A stretch of DNA of 17,871 bases. It comes from a bacterium (GTDB lineage: Bacteria > Latescibacterota > UBA2968 > UBA8231). Shown here piece by piece: positions 8,249 through 14,601 of the stretch. A model generated the notes under the pieces. It saw nothing but the letters and a program-made list of their open reading frames with translations, did no database searches and was not told the DNA's origin. The position numbers were made by a program, and so were the translations under genes. Location: positions 1 through 17,871 of the forward strand of contig JAQCJA010000035.1 of NCBI GenBank assembly GCA_027593305.1. The letters are read 5' to 3'. Position 1 is the first letter of the stretch, and each line of letters starts with the position of its first letter.

Positions 8249-8273
8249 CATCAGCTTCGGCCCCCCGTAGCCT
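8245..8273 (+). promoter_or_regulatory. Candidate promoter for the mocA-xdhC cluster
   Basis: TTGACA (8245-8250) is followed after 17 bases by TAGCCT (8268-8273), a weak -10 matching three of six bases. The -35 box overlaps the TGA stop of the upstream flavoprotein gene. A start near 8280 would leave only about six bases before the ATG at 8286, which also lacks a clear ribosome binding site, so the message could be nearly leaderless. Read-through from the upstream gene is equally possible. Confidence 0.4.
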
Positions 8274-8285
8274 CTATCCACGTCG

Positions 8286-8921
8286 ATGAAAACACCTGAA
8301 GCAGACAACGATCCGCGTCCCCGAAGCATCAGCGCCATTGTGCTGGCTGCGGGTCGGTCGCGGCGCATGGGCCGACCCAAGCAGTTGCTGCCTTTGTCCG
8401 GCAAGGACAATGTGATTCAGGTTGTGACCCGCCTCATCAGGCCCCTGGTTCGGCACGTTGTTGTTGTCGTTGGACATGTGGGGGGGCAGGTTGCGGCAAG
8501 CCTGGCCGATCAGGATATCACCCTCGCCATCAATACGGATGTTGATCGAGGCATGCTGTCATCCGTACAGGTGGGCATACGTGCCGTTCCAGAGCCGTGT
8601 GAGGGCTACCTCATCTGCCTTGGTGATCAGCCTTCGTTGCATGCGGCGGTGATCGATGCGGTCCTGCACAACGCCGCAGCCGGCGTGGGGATCGTCATGC
8701 CAACGTATGACGGCAAGCGCGGCCATCCGGTGTTCATTCATCGTCGCTACCGAGAGGAAATCCTCGCTCTCGACCCCGAAACAACGGGCCTCAATGCTGT
8801 CACCCGCAGTCACGAGGCCGAAACCGTCGAAGTCGCCTGGAGCGACGCGCGGATCCTCGACGACATGGATACCCCCACCGACTACGCCCGCGAGTTCGAG
8901 CGGGCAGGGCTGGTGAACTGA
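8286..8921 (+). CDS. mocA: MocA-like molybdenum cofactor nucleotidyltransferase
   Basis: This 211-residue protein is a MobA/MocA-type nucleotidyltransferase. The nucleotide-binding signature LAAGRSRRMGRPKQLLP lies at residues 20-36, a metal-binding GDQP at 113-116, GKRGHPVF at 143-150, and the C-terminal LDDMDTPTDY at 191-200. MocA transfers CMP to molybdopterin to make the cytosine dinucleotide cofactor of xanthine-dehydrogenase-family enzymes; MobA makes the guanine form. Pairing with xdhC directly downstream (TGATG, one-base overlap) favours MocA. Family members acting on other substrates cannot be excluded by eye. The N-terminal dozen residues before the first strand are polar and longer than in many relatives; no better start is evident. 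Confidence 0.88.
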   Translation: MKTPEADNDPRPRSISAIVLAAGRSRRMGRPKQLLPLSGKDNVIQVVTRLIRPLVRHVVVVVGHVGGQVAASLADQDITLAINTDVDRGMLSSVQVGIRAVPEPCEGYLICLGDQPSLHAAVIDAVLHNAAAGVGIVMPTYDGKRGHPVFIHRRYREEILALDPETTGLNAVTRSHEAETVEVAWSDARILDDMDTPTDYAREFERAGLVN

Positions 8922-9991
8922 TGGATGATGTCATCGGCGCCGTTGCTGAACTTGCCGACTCCGACCAGGCTGCGGTGCTCTGCTCTCTCGTCGAGAGTAG
9001 TGGCTCCATTCCGATGAGCGAACGAGCAAAGATGCTCGTGCTCGCCGACGGTCGGGTGCTGGGCACGATTGGTGGAGGTTGCCTCGAAGCCGAGATCCTC
9101 GTTGTCGCCGGCGATGTCGCAGCCACGGGTCGGCCGCAGATGACATCGTACACGATGACGGAGAAGCAGGCCGGCGAGCATGGATTGAACTGTGGCGGCA
9201 GCGTGCGGATCTACAGTGAGCGGCTCGATACACAGGCCGTCGAATACTACCGTGTGATCGACCAGGCCCGGCGGCAGCGGCGCTCCTGTGTCCTGGCAAC
9301 GGCCCTCCAGGCAGGGGAGCGCGCGCTCTTTGGTCCAGGAGAGCGAAGCAGCGGAACCCTGGGCGTTGACGTCGATCCCATGGCGGCCCGATGGGCCCGC
9401 GAAGCCCTCGGCAGTGAGCAGGCGCGGCTGCATCCCATTGGTGCCAGTGAAGCCGGCGACGTTTTCATCGAGCCCTTTGCGCCGCCCCCGCTGTTGTACG
9501 TCTTTGGCGGCGGACATGTGGGTGGGCAGATCGCACAGCTGGCGAAAAACACCGGCTTCCATGTCGTGGTTGTCGATGATCGCCCGTATTTCGCCAATGC
9601 CAATCGTCATCCGAGCGTTGATGAGTGCATTGCCGACGATATCGACGCTGTCTTTGCCCGGATCCCGATCGACGAACAGACCTACATCGTCGCCGCCACT
9701 CGCGGACACGTGCATGATGAAATCGTCGTTGAACATGCGATCGGTACGGCAGCGCGTTACATCGGCATGCTGGGCAGCGAGCGCAAGAAACTGATCCTCT
9801 GGGAGCGAATTCAGCAACGTGGTGGCAGCCGGGCACGCCTTGATGAAGTCTTCTCGCCCATCGGCTTCAACATCGGCGCTGACACGCCGGAGGAGATCGC
9901 TGTCTGTGTCGTCGGCGAGATGATCCAGGTGCGGCGCGGGGCCAGGAAGGCATGGAAGACGAAAAGGCTACAGACGACGACCGGGCAATGA
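8921..9991 (+). CDS. xdhC: XdhC/CoxI-family molybdoenzyme maturation factor
   Basis: XdhC proteins bind the molybdenum cofactor, help in its sulfuration and deliver it to xanthine-dehydrogenase-type hydroxylases. The 356-residue product has both family domains: the N-terminal XdhC/CoxI domain with GTIGGGCLEAE (48-58) and HGLNCGGSVRIY (87-98, including a conserved Cys), and a C-terminal Rossmann domain beginning LLYVFGGGHVGGQIA (191-205), with TRGHVHDEIV (260-269) and YIGMLGSERKK (280-290). Its start overlaps the mocA-like stop, and its stop overlaps the start of the hydrolase gene by four bases (ATGA), so the three genes are probably translated together. The hydroxylase it would serve is not in this window. 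The Lys/Arg-rich tail after residue 338 has no known role that I can see. Confidence 0.93.
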   Translation: MDDVIGAVAELADSDQAAVLCSLVESSGSIPMSERAKMLVLADGRVLGTIGGGCLEAEILVVAGDVAATGRPQMTSYTMTEKQAGEHGLNCGGSVRIYSERLDTQAVEYYRVIDQARRQRRSCVLATALQAGERALFGPGERSSGTLGVDVDPMAARWAREALGSEQARLHPIGASEAGDVFIEPFAPPPLLYVFGGGHVGGQIAQLAKNTGFHVVVVDDRPYFANANRHPSVDECIADDIDAVFARIPIDEQTYIVAATRGHVHDEIVVEHAIGTAARYIGMLGSERKKLILWERIQQRGGSRARLDEVFSPIGFNIGADTPEEIAVCVVGEMIQVRRGARKAWKTKRLQTTTGQ

Positions 9992-11001
9992 CCGACAACA
10001 ACCTGCGGTACGCTGTGGCCGCCTGCCAGGTCGATCAGCCCAACCCGGAGAATCGCACGCAGATCGGGCGCAATACGGCTCGCATGCTGGACATGGTCGA
10101 CATGGCCGTCGAGGGCTACGCCCCTTTCTGGGACGTGCGCCTGCTGGCCTTCCCGGAGTTCGGTCACGCGGCACCCATATATCCGACAGCGCGGGGTCTG
10201 CAGGCGAAGCTCACCGTGCCGATCCCCAATGAACATACCGACAGATACGTCGCCAAAGCCCGCGAACTTGGGGTCTATATCCAGACGGCGACGTTTCTCG
10301 AGGAGGACCCCAAATGGCCGGGTCACGTATTCAATACCACGTGCCTGATCGGCCCCGACGGCATCCTGAGTCGATATCGCAAAGTAAACCCGTGGATCCC
10401 GTGGGAGGTCCATACCAGCCCACACGACCTGCCCGACTACGACGAGGAACTGTTCCCCGTGGCACGAACCCCCATCGGCAACATCGGCGTCGCCATCTGT
10501 TACGACTGGTTGTTCCCGGAATCCCTCCGTCAGTTGACGGCGAACGGCGCCGAGATCCTGATCCGTGTTTCTGCGTACATGGATCCCTGGGGTGCAACTG
10601 AGCCGATGGACTGGTGGACCGTGGTCAACCGCTGCCGGGCGCTGGAGAATACCGCCTACGTCGTGGCTGCCAATCAGGGGGCCTCGATGGCGCACTATGC
10701 GCCGTTTTCCTGGCCAGGTGGCAGCATGGTGGTCGACTTTGATGGGCGCTTGCTGGCACAGGCTGACGCCGGACCCGGAGAAAAGATCGTCGTCGCTCCG
10801 GTCGATATAGCTACCCTGCGGCACGAACGCCAGCGCCGCCGCGGTCACGACATGAGGTCCCACCTGCGGACGGAGGCGTACCCCGTCTATTCACGCTCGA
10901 TTTTCCCCCCGGGTCGACGCGGGGGCACCGATGGGCTTACGGTGGAAGCCAATGAAACCGCCATTGATGAGGCTCGTCGCCGCTGGTCGCAGATCGATTA
11001 A
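9988..11001 (+). CDS. Nitrilase-superfamily carbon-nitrogen hydrolase
   Basis: This 337-residue protein is a member of the carbon-nitrogen hydrolase superfamily, which cleaves amides, carbamoyl groups or nitriles through a Glu-Lys-Cys triad. The triad is visible: Glu57 in LLAFPEFGH, Lys132 in SRYRKVNPW and Cys171 in GVAICYDWLFPE, with Glu140 a candidate for the extra glutamate seen in amidases. Large aromatic insertions around 196-211 (AYMDPWGATEPMDWW) and ANQGAS (228-233) should shape the substrate pocket. The exact substrate cannot be read; aliphatic amidase, formamidase or carbamoyl-amine hydrolase are options. I chose the ATG that overlaps the xdhC stop (ATGA). An in-frame ATG at 9952 would add 12 polar residues and has a purine-rich stretch close before it. 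The coupling suggests a shared pathway with the molybdoenzyme, perhaps degradation of a nitrogen heterocycle; that is inference. Confidence 0.9.
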   Translation: MTDNNLRYAVAACQVDQPNPENRTQIGRNTARMLDMVDMAVEGYAPFWDVRLLAFPEFGHAAPIYPTARGLQAKLTVPIPNEHTDRYVAKARELGVYIQTATFLEEDPKWPGHVFNTTCLIGPDGILSRYRKVNPWIPWEVHTSPHDLPDYDEELFPVARTPIGNIGVAICYDWLFPESLRQLTANGAEILIRVSAYMDPWGATEPMDWWTVVNRCRALENTAYVVAANQGASMAHYAPFSWPGGSMVVDFDGRLLAQADAGPGEKIVVAPVDIATLRHERQRRRGHDMRSHLRTEAYPVYSRSIFPPGRRGGTDGLTVEANETAIDEARRRWSQID

Positions 11002-11026
11002 ACACAACAGGGGTTGGGAGCGTCCC

Positions 11027-11113
11027 ATGTGGCGCAGGCAGTATTCTTCGACCCGCAAGCTGCGCGATGCGGCTCGTCAGGCGGGACTGCTCGAGGAAGG
11101 TGAGGCGTTGTGA
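11027..11113 (+). CDS. 28-residue ORF leading into the anti-sigma-like gene
   Basis: A short frame begins at ATG 11027, seven bases after GGGAG, and stops at 11111-11113, overlapping the GTG start of the next gene by four bases (GTGA). Its product begins MWRRQYSSTRKLRDAARQ and ends LLEEGEAL. It is basic then acidic and probably helical, without a membrane span. The good ribosome site and the overlap suggest it may be translated and may couple translation of the downstream gene. Its last residues loosely resemble the tail of an ECF sigma factor's region 4, so it could be a remnant; the resemblance is too short to prove. Confidence 0.45.
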   Translation: MWRRQYSSTRKLRDAARQAGLLEEGEAL

Positions 11114-11583
11114 ATACGCATCGTTCGGACGCCGAGCTCCTTGCCCTGATCGACTCGGGCACACAGGATGAACACGTCTCCGGCTGCGCCGGTTGTCGCC
11201 ACCGGCACCAGGAGTTCGAGGCGACCCTGACATGGACCCGGCGTGTTCCCGAAGCGCCATGGACCCCACTGCAGGATGAGCGCTTGCTTCAAGGTGCGCG
11301 GCGGCGCCTGCGGGAACGGCGGGTGCCCCGTCGCCCGGTCTGGCAGCCGGCCCTGGGGGGAGCGCTGCTGACGGGCGCCGCAGCGGCCATTCTGTTTCTC
11401 GTGCTGTTGCCGACGCAGAGGTCGACGACATCTGTTCACGAAGCGCTCGCTGGCGAATATCCGATCGAGGTGGCCGAGGCCGACGATGCCGAGTTGGCCA
11501 TGCTCATCGAGACATACTTGATCGAAACCGCGTCGGCAGACGAACTTCTGCTGGAACTCGACAAACTGGCTGGGGACGAGTAA
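11110..11583 (+). CDS. Zinc-finger (zf-HC2-like) anti-sigma-type membrane protein
   Basis: This 157-residue protein has the layout of a membrane-anchored anti-sigma factor. A short N-terminal domain carries His22-X3-Cys26-X2-Cys29, the ZAS/zf-HC2 zinc motif. An Arg-rich cytoplasmic linker (65-75) is followed by one hydrophobic span (about 82-101). The C-terminal part after the span (102-157) is acidic and would face the periplasm. In known systems the zinc domain holds an ECF sigma factor inactive until an envelope signal frees it. Here no sigma factor gene precedes it; upstream are a 28-codon ORF and an amide hydrolase. A GTG start is used, overlapping the previous stop. The next gene encodes a Spy/CpxP-like periplasmic protein, a common partner of such modules. 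The alternative is a zinc-finger membrane protein with no sigma partner. Confidence 0.75.
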   Translation: MNTHRSDAELLALIDSGTQDEHVSGCAGCRHRHQEFEATLTWTRRVPEAPWTPLQDERLLQGARRRLRERRVPRRPVWQPALGGALLTGAAAAILFLVLLPTQRSTTSVHEALAGEYPIEVAEADDAELAMLIETYLIETASADELLLELDKLAGDE

Positions 11584-11634
11584 CAGGCGTTGTCTGGCGA
11601 GTAAGGTATGCTGGCAACAGAGAGGGTGACAATC

Positions 11635-12219
11635 ATGCAACGCGGCTTGCGGCATCGACGAGCGCTCGGATGGCTGAGATGGCTATCGACCCTGCTGTGT
11701 ATCGGTGTGCCACTGGTAGCAATGGCGCAGCCCCTCAGGCTCGAGCGTTCGGGTGCGGGCATCGGCGGAGGCTCGGGCGACAGGCAGAAGCATTTCGAAA
11801 TGCTGCGGATGTGGCGCCTGATTGACGAGCTTGAGATCGACGAAGAGCAGGCGATCAAGGTCTTCCCCGTGTACGGTCGCCAGCGCGCACATCTGGACGC
11901 GCTGGAGCAGAACCGTCGGATGGTGCTGGCTGAGGTCACGCAGCAGTTGCGGGAGGACGCAGAGGATGATGACCTGCGAGTCTCGATCCGCAAGGTGCGG
12001 GCGGCGGAGGAAGCCATCGCAACGTCGCAGGAGGATTTCGCCAAGGAGTTGGCCAGCCTGCTGACGGTGCGGCAGCAGGCCCGGTTGCTGCTGTTCGACG
12101 CGAATTTCCGCACCGATCTGGTAGACATTGTGCGCCGTATGCGGAACGGCGGCGACGTTCCGCTGACAGAGGGTGTGACTCGCCCCGGTGGCGGCCGCGG
12201 CAAGCCCTGGGAGCAGTGA
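11635..12219 (+). CDS. Spy/CpxP-like periplasmic protein
   Basis: A 194-residue secreted protein. The N-terminus has a basic region (MQRGLRHRR), a hydrophobic core and a probable signal-peptidase site after AMA, about residue 31. The mature part starts with a Gly-rich stretch and then is almost entirely helical and charged, with MLRMWRLIDELEIDEEQAIK (56-75) and SLLTVRQQARLLLFDANF (141-158). The latter fits the LTxxQQA pattern of the Spy/CpxP/heavy-metal-sensor group. These proteins bind unfolded proteins or sense envelope stress and metals. The frame can start at 11608, but the ATG chosen has AGAGGG at good spacing and makes a proper signal peptide. It lies 51 bases after the anti-sigma-like gene, likely in one transcript. 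The last 15 residues are Gly/Pro/Arg-rich. Assignment rests on the overall pattern, not on a long signature. Confidence 0.7.
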   Translation: MQRGLRHRRALGWLRWLSTLLCIGVPLVAMAQPLRLERSGAGIGGGSGDRQKHFEMLRMWRLIDELEIDEEQAIKVFPVYGRQRAHLDALEQNRRMVLAEVTQQLREDAEDDDLRVSIRKVRAAEEAIATSQEDFAKELASLLTVRQQARLLLFDANFRTDLVDIVRRMRNGGDVPLTEGVTRPGGGRGKPWEQ

Positions 12220-12265
12220 GCCCGCCGATGCCTGTTCGACGCAAGGTCCACAGACGCGGGCTTGG

Positions 12266-12961
12266 GTGAAGCGGTACTCCAGCAAACACATCCGGCGGAC
12301 GATCAAGAAGTACGACACGAAAATCGTTGACGTTGATATAGTCAGCGATATGCGCCTGTCGATGCTCGAGACGACCGATCCCTATGCCCTTCTGGACCGG
12401 CTCATCGAGCAGGAACAAGCCGATGGTCGAGACAAGGTTACACGCTTTCCGTACTGGGCGGAGATCTGGCCGGCCGCGCTGGCTCTGTCCAGGTGGTTTG
12501 TGACGACATCTCCACCGCCCGAAAAAGCACTGGAACTGGGCTGTGGTCTGGGCCTTGTGGGGGTCACTCTGGCGCGCCTCGGCTGGATGGTAGAGGCTAC
12601 CGATTTCGTCGAAGATGCCCTCGTGTTCACGGCTCACAACGCCGAGCGTAATGGCGTGGGCGGGCGGCATATTGTTTCCTACCTCGACTGGAGTCACCCC
12701 GTGGGTACACCAGGTCAGGTCCTGGTGGGCTCGGATGTGGCCTACGAAAAGAGCCTGCATCCCTATCTCATGCGCACGGTTCGCGCCCTGCTGGTGCCCG
12801 GTGGTCGCCTGATCCTCAGTGATCCAGGTCGGCCAGCGGCACGCCCTTTCCTCGAGGCCATGTCTCGCGCCGGATATGACCACCGAACCGATGAGGTAGC
12901 GGTGACGTGGAACTCACTCGAGCATCGCGTTGATATTCACACCTTCATCCGACCTGCCTGA
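12266..12961 (+). CDS. Class I SAM-dependent methyltransferase, protein-lysine type
   Basis: The core is a seven-strand methyltransferase: motif I ALELGCGLGLVGV (88-100 with the start used here), an acidic end of strand two in VEATDF (109-114), and SDVAYEK (156-162), whose DxxY matches the D(A/V)xY motif of METTL20/METTL21-type protein methyltransferases. Upstream, FPYWAEIWPAALALSRW (61-77) is like the FWAxxWP helix of the same group. The substrate is probably a lysine or other side chain in a protein, but which is unknown. The start is uncertain: GTG at 12266 is chosen because the conserved-looking N-terminus begins there and it avoids overlap with the preceding gene; ATG at 12188 or 12350 is possible. 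The ribosome site is weak. Its 3' end overlaps the convergent deacetylase gene by 17 bases. Confidence 0.82.
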   Translation: MKRYSSKHIRRTIKKYDTKIVDVDIVSDMRLSMLETTDPYALLDRLIEQEQADGRDKVTRFPYWAEIWPAALALSRWFVTTSPPPEKALELGCGLGLVGVTLARLGWMVEATDFVEDALVFTAHNAERNGVGGRHIVSYLDWSHPVGTPGQVLVGSDVAYEKSLHPYLMRTVRALLVPGGRLILSDPGRPAARPFLEAMSRAGYDHRTDEVAVTWNSLEHRVDIHTFIRPA

Positions 12962-13928
12962 CTTTGGCCGGCCCACCTGACGCGGTGCGGCAGGATGAGG
13001 CCGCCAGGACTTCCAGGTGGGCCTGCACCGACGCGGCTGTCGCCTGCAGGTCGTAGCCACCCTCCAGGACGCTGACCATTCTGCCACCACAGCATTGCCG
13101 GGCGCACGCCGCGACCTGCTCGGTGAGTCCCGCGAAGCCCGCCGCAGTCATCTCCATATCGCCGAGCGGATCCTGGGCGTGGGCATCGAACCCGGCCGAT
13201 ACGAGCACGAACTCAGGTTGGAACCTGTGCAGCGCAGGGATCACCCGTTCCGCCATGGTGGCGGCATACTCGGTGTCACCCAGACCGGCAGGCAGAGGAA
13301 TGTTCAGCGTCGTGCCGACGCCTTCGCCGACACCGGTTTCGCTGGCTGGACCCGTGCCGGGATAGTGGGGCGACTGGTGCAGGCTGCAGAAGAACACATT
13401 GGCATCGTCATAAAACGCGTCCTGCGTGCCGTTGCCATGATGCACATCCCAGTCGACAATGGCGACGCGCTCGACACCGCTGGCTCGCAGGTGACGAGCG
13501 GCAATGGCGACGTGGTTGAAGAAGCAGAAACCCATGGCCGCTTCCCGTTCGGCGTGGTGCCCAGGGGGACGATGCAGGCACAGGGCATTGTCAGCGCGGC
13601 CAGCGAGCACGGCATCGACGGCGGCAAGTGCGCCACCAGAGGCGAGCAGAGCCGCCTCCCAGGTTGCCGGGCCGACCACTGTATCGGGAGTTACGGCTCG
13701 CGGGCGGTTGCTGGCACTGAGAATCCGGATCAGCTCGACATGCTCTTTGCTGTGATTGGCCAGTATCGCGTCCAGGGGCGCCATGGTTGGCTCAAGCCAT
13801 TGCACGCCGACAATCGAGGCTCGCTCAAGCTGGGCCAGAATGGCCTCGAGTCGCTGTGGTCTCTCCGGGTGCCCGGCGCCCATATCATGGGCCAGGTACC
13901 TGCGTGATGTCACGACGAGGCTGGTCAT
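12945..13928 (-). CDS. Histone-deacetylase-family (class II type) amidohydrolase
   Basis: A 327-residue zinc amidohydrolase of the arginase/deacetylase fold, like bacterial HDAC-like amidohydrolases, acetylpolyamine deacetylases and AcuC. It has the substrate-channel motif HRPPGHHAE (119-127) with paired catalytic histidines 124 and 125. The zinc ligands Asp161 and His163 lie in DWDVHHGNGTQ and Asp248 in SAGFDAH, and the active-site tyrosine is Tyr292 in LEGGYD. RYLAHDMGAGHPERPQRL (10-27) is the usual N-terminal signature. All catalytic residues are present, so it should be active; substrates may be acetyl-lysine in proteins or acetylated polyamines. It begins inside the stop codon of the upstream Nudix gene (ATGA overlap). 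Its 3' end overlaps the plus-strand methyltransferase gene tail to tail. Confidence 0.95.
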   Translation of the reverse strand: MTSLVVTSRRYLAHDMGAGHPERPQRLEAILAQLERASIVGVQWLEPTMAPLDAILANHSKEHVELIRILSASNRPRAVTPDTVVGPATWEAALLASGGALAAVDAVLAGRADNALCLHRPPGHHAEREAAMGFCFFNHVAIAARHLRASGVERVAIVDWDVHHGNGTQDAFYDDANVFFCSLHQSPHYPGTGPASETGVGEGVGTTLNIPLPAGLGDTEYAATMAERVIPALHRFQPEFVLVSAGFDAHAQDPLGDMEMTAAGFAGLTEQVAACARQCCGGRMVSVLEGGYDLQATAASVQAHLEVLAASSCRTASGGPAKVRQVG

Positions 13929-14395
13929 GCGTCGGTCTCTTCCTGAGCGGCCTTGATCGCCAGTCGTCCCAGAACACGGATGTCTTCGCCAATGTCACCA
14001 GTTGCCAGGTCGTCCCAGGTGCACCAGCGGAAATGTGCCGCCTCTCGCTCATCGAGCTGAGGGGGGCGATCATCTACGGTGCAGGCGAAGTAGATCAGGT
14101 CGATATGTTGATGGCCCGGTTCGATGTCTTCGAGCAGGACACAGACGGGCGTATGCAGGCGCTGCACCTGCCCGAGGCGGCCGGCGCCGGCGCCGGTGGT
14201 CAGCAACTGCACTTGCAGGCCACACTCCTCGGCGACTTCCCGGCGTGCGGCATCCTCGGGAAGCTCGTTGACTTCGATATGTCCCCCCGGTGGCAACCAG
14301 GCCTTTATCTTGTTGTGCCACAACAATAAAGTGGATCCATTTCGAACCACGAAGGTGGTCGCGGTGAAGTCACGGGTTGGGTGCGGATCGGGCAC
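13925..14395 (-). CDS. Nudix hydrolase
   Basis: A 156-residue Nudix protein. The complete box GX5EX7REUXEEXGU occupies residues 38-60 (GHIEVNE then REVAEECGL), preceded by KAWLPPGG. Nudix enzymes hydrolyse nucleoside diphosphates linked to another group; the substrate here cannot be told from sequence. The later motif IDLIYFACTV and a C-terminal FRWCTWDDL (about 122-130) fit the usual fold. The start is GTG at 14395 with no strong ribosome site; an out-of-frame ATG lies five bases upstream. The stop codon overlaps the deacetylase start by four bases. Pairing of a Nudix enzyme with a deacetylase recalls NAD or acyl-ADP-ribose metabolism, but this deacetylase is zinc-type, not a sirtuin, so that link is speculative. 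Confidence 0.93.
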   Translation of the reverse strand: MPDPHPTRDFTATTFVVRNGSTLLLWHNKIKAWLPPGGHIEVNELPEDAARREVAEECGLQVQLLTTGAGAGRLGQVQRLHTPVCVLLEDIEPGHQHIDLIYFACTVDDRPPQLDEREAAHFRWCTWDDLATGDIGEDIRVLGRLAIKAAQEETDA

Positions 14396-14432
14396 GACAT
14401 GGCCGTTCGTTGCGAGTGTGGGGACAGGGGCG

Positions 14433-14460
14433 AATGTAGGATGTCGCCGGCTTCGGGCAA
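14433..14460 (-). promoter_or_regulatory. Weak candidate promoter for the Nudix-deacetylase pair
   Basis: On the minus strand TTGCCC (14455-14460) and TACATT (14433-14438) are separated by 16 bases, each matching four of six consensus bases. A start near 14426 would leave about 30 bases before the GTG. The gap between the divergent genes must hold a minus-strand promoter, but this exact choice is tentative. Confidence 0.3.
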
Positions 14461-14528
14461 CTGGTGGTCCGGTCCTGCAGCGGCGGAGGGGACTGCCGAT
14501 ATAACGGGGGTCTGGCGCCCGGGTGCTC

Positions 14529-14558
14529 TTGACACCCGAAACGCGAAACGTGTACCGT
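14529..14558 (+). promoter_or_regulatory. Candidate promoter of the MinD-like ATPase gene
   Basis: A perfect TTGACA (14529-14534) is followed after 18 bases by TACCGT (14553-14558), a poor -10 element matching three of six bases. The inferred start near 14565 leaves a leader of roughly 37 bases before the ATG at 14602, which has AGGGA about 12 bases upstream. The position in a divergent gap supports a promoter here. Confidence 0.45.
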
Positions 14559-14601
14559 TACCCGTCGTTGCACACCTCTTCTGCCAGGGACCTCAATCTC
14601 C

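Noticed and set aside
7193..8410. Minus-strand frame of 405 residues opposite the flavoprotein
   Set aside because: The plus-strand protein has all HI0933 family signatures; the antisense translation is compositionally odd and has no recognisable motif.
8882..10863. Two long minus-strand frames (311 and 350 residues) opposite xdhC and the amide hydrolase
   Set aside because: Both lie against well-supported genes with catalytic motifs and have no plausible ribosome sites or homologues that I can recognise.
12219..12262. Inverted repeat AGCCCGC ... GCGGGCT after the Spy-like gene as a terminator
   Set aside because: The stem is seven bases with a loop of about 30 and no T run follows, so it does not qualify.
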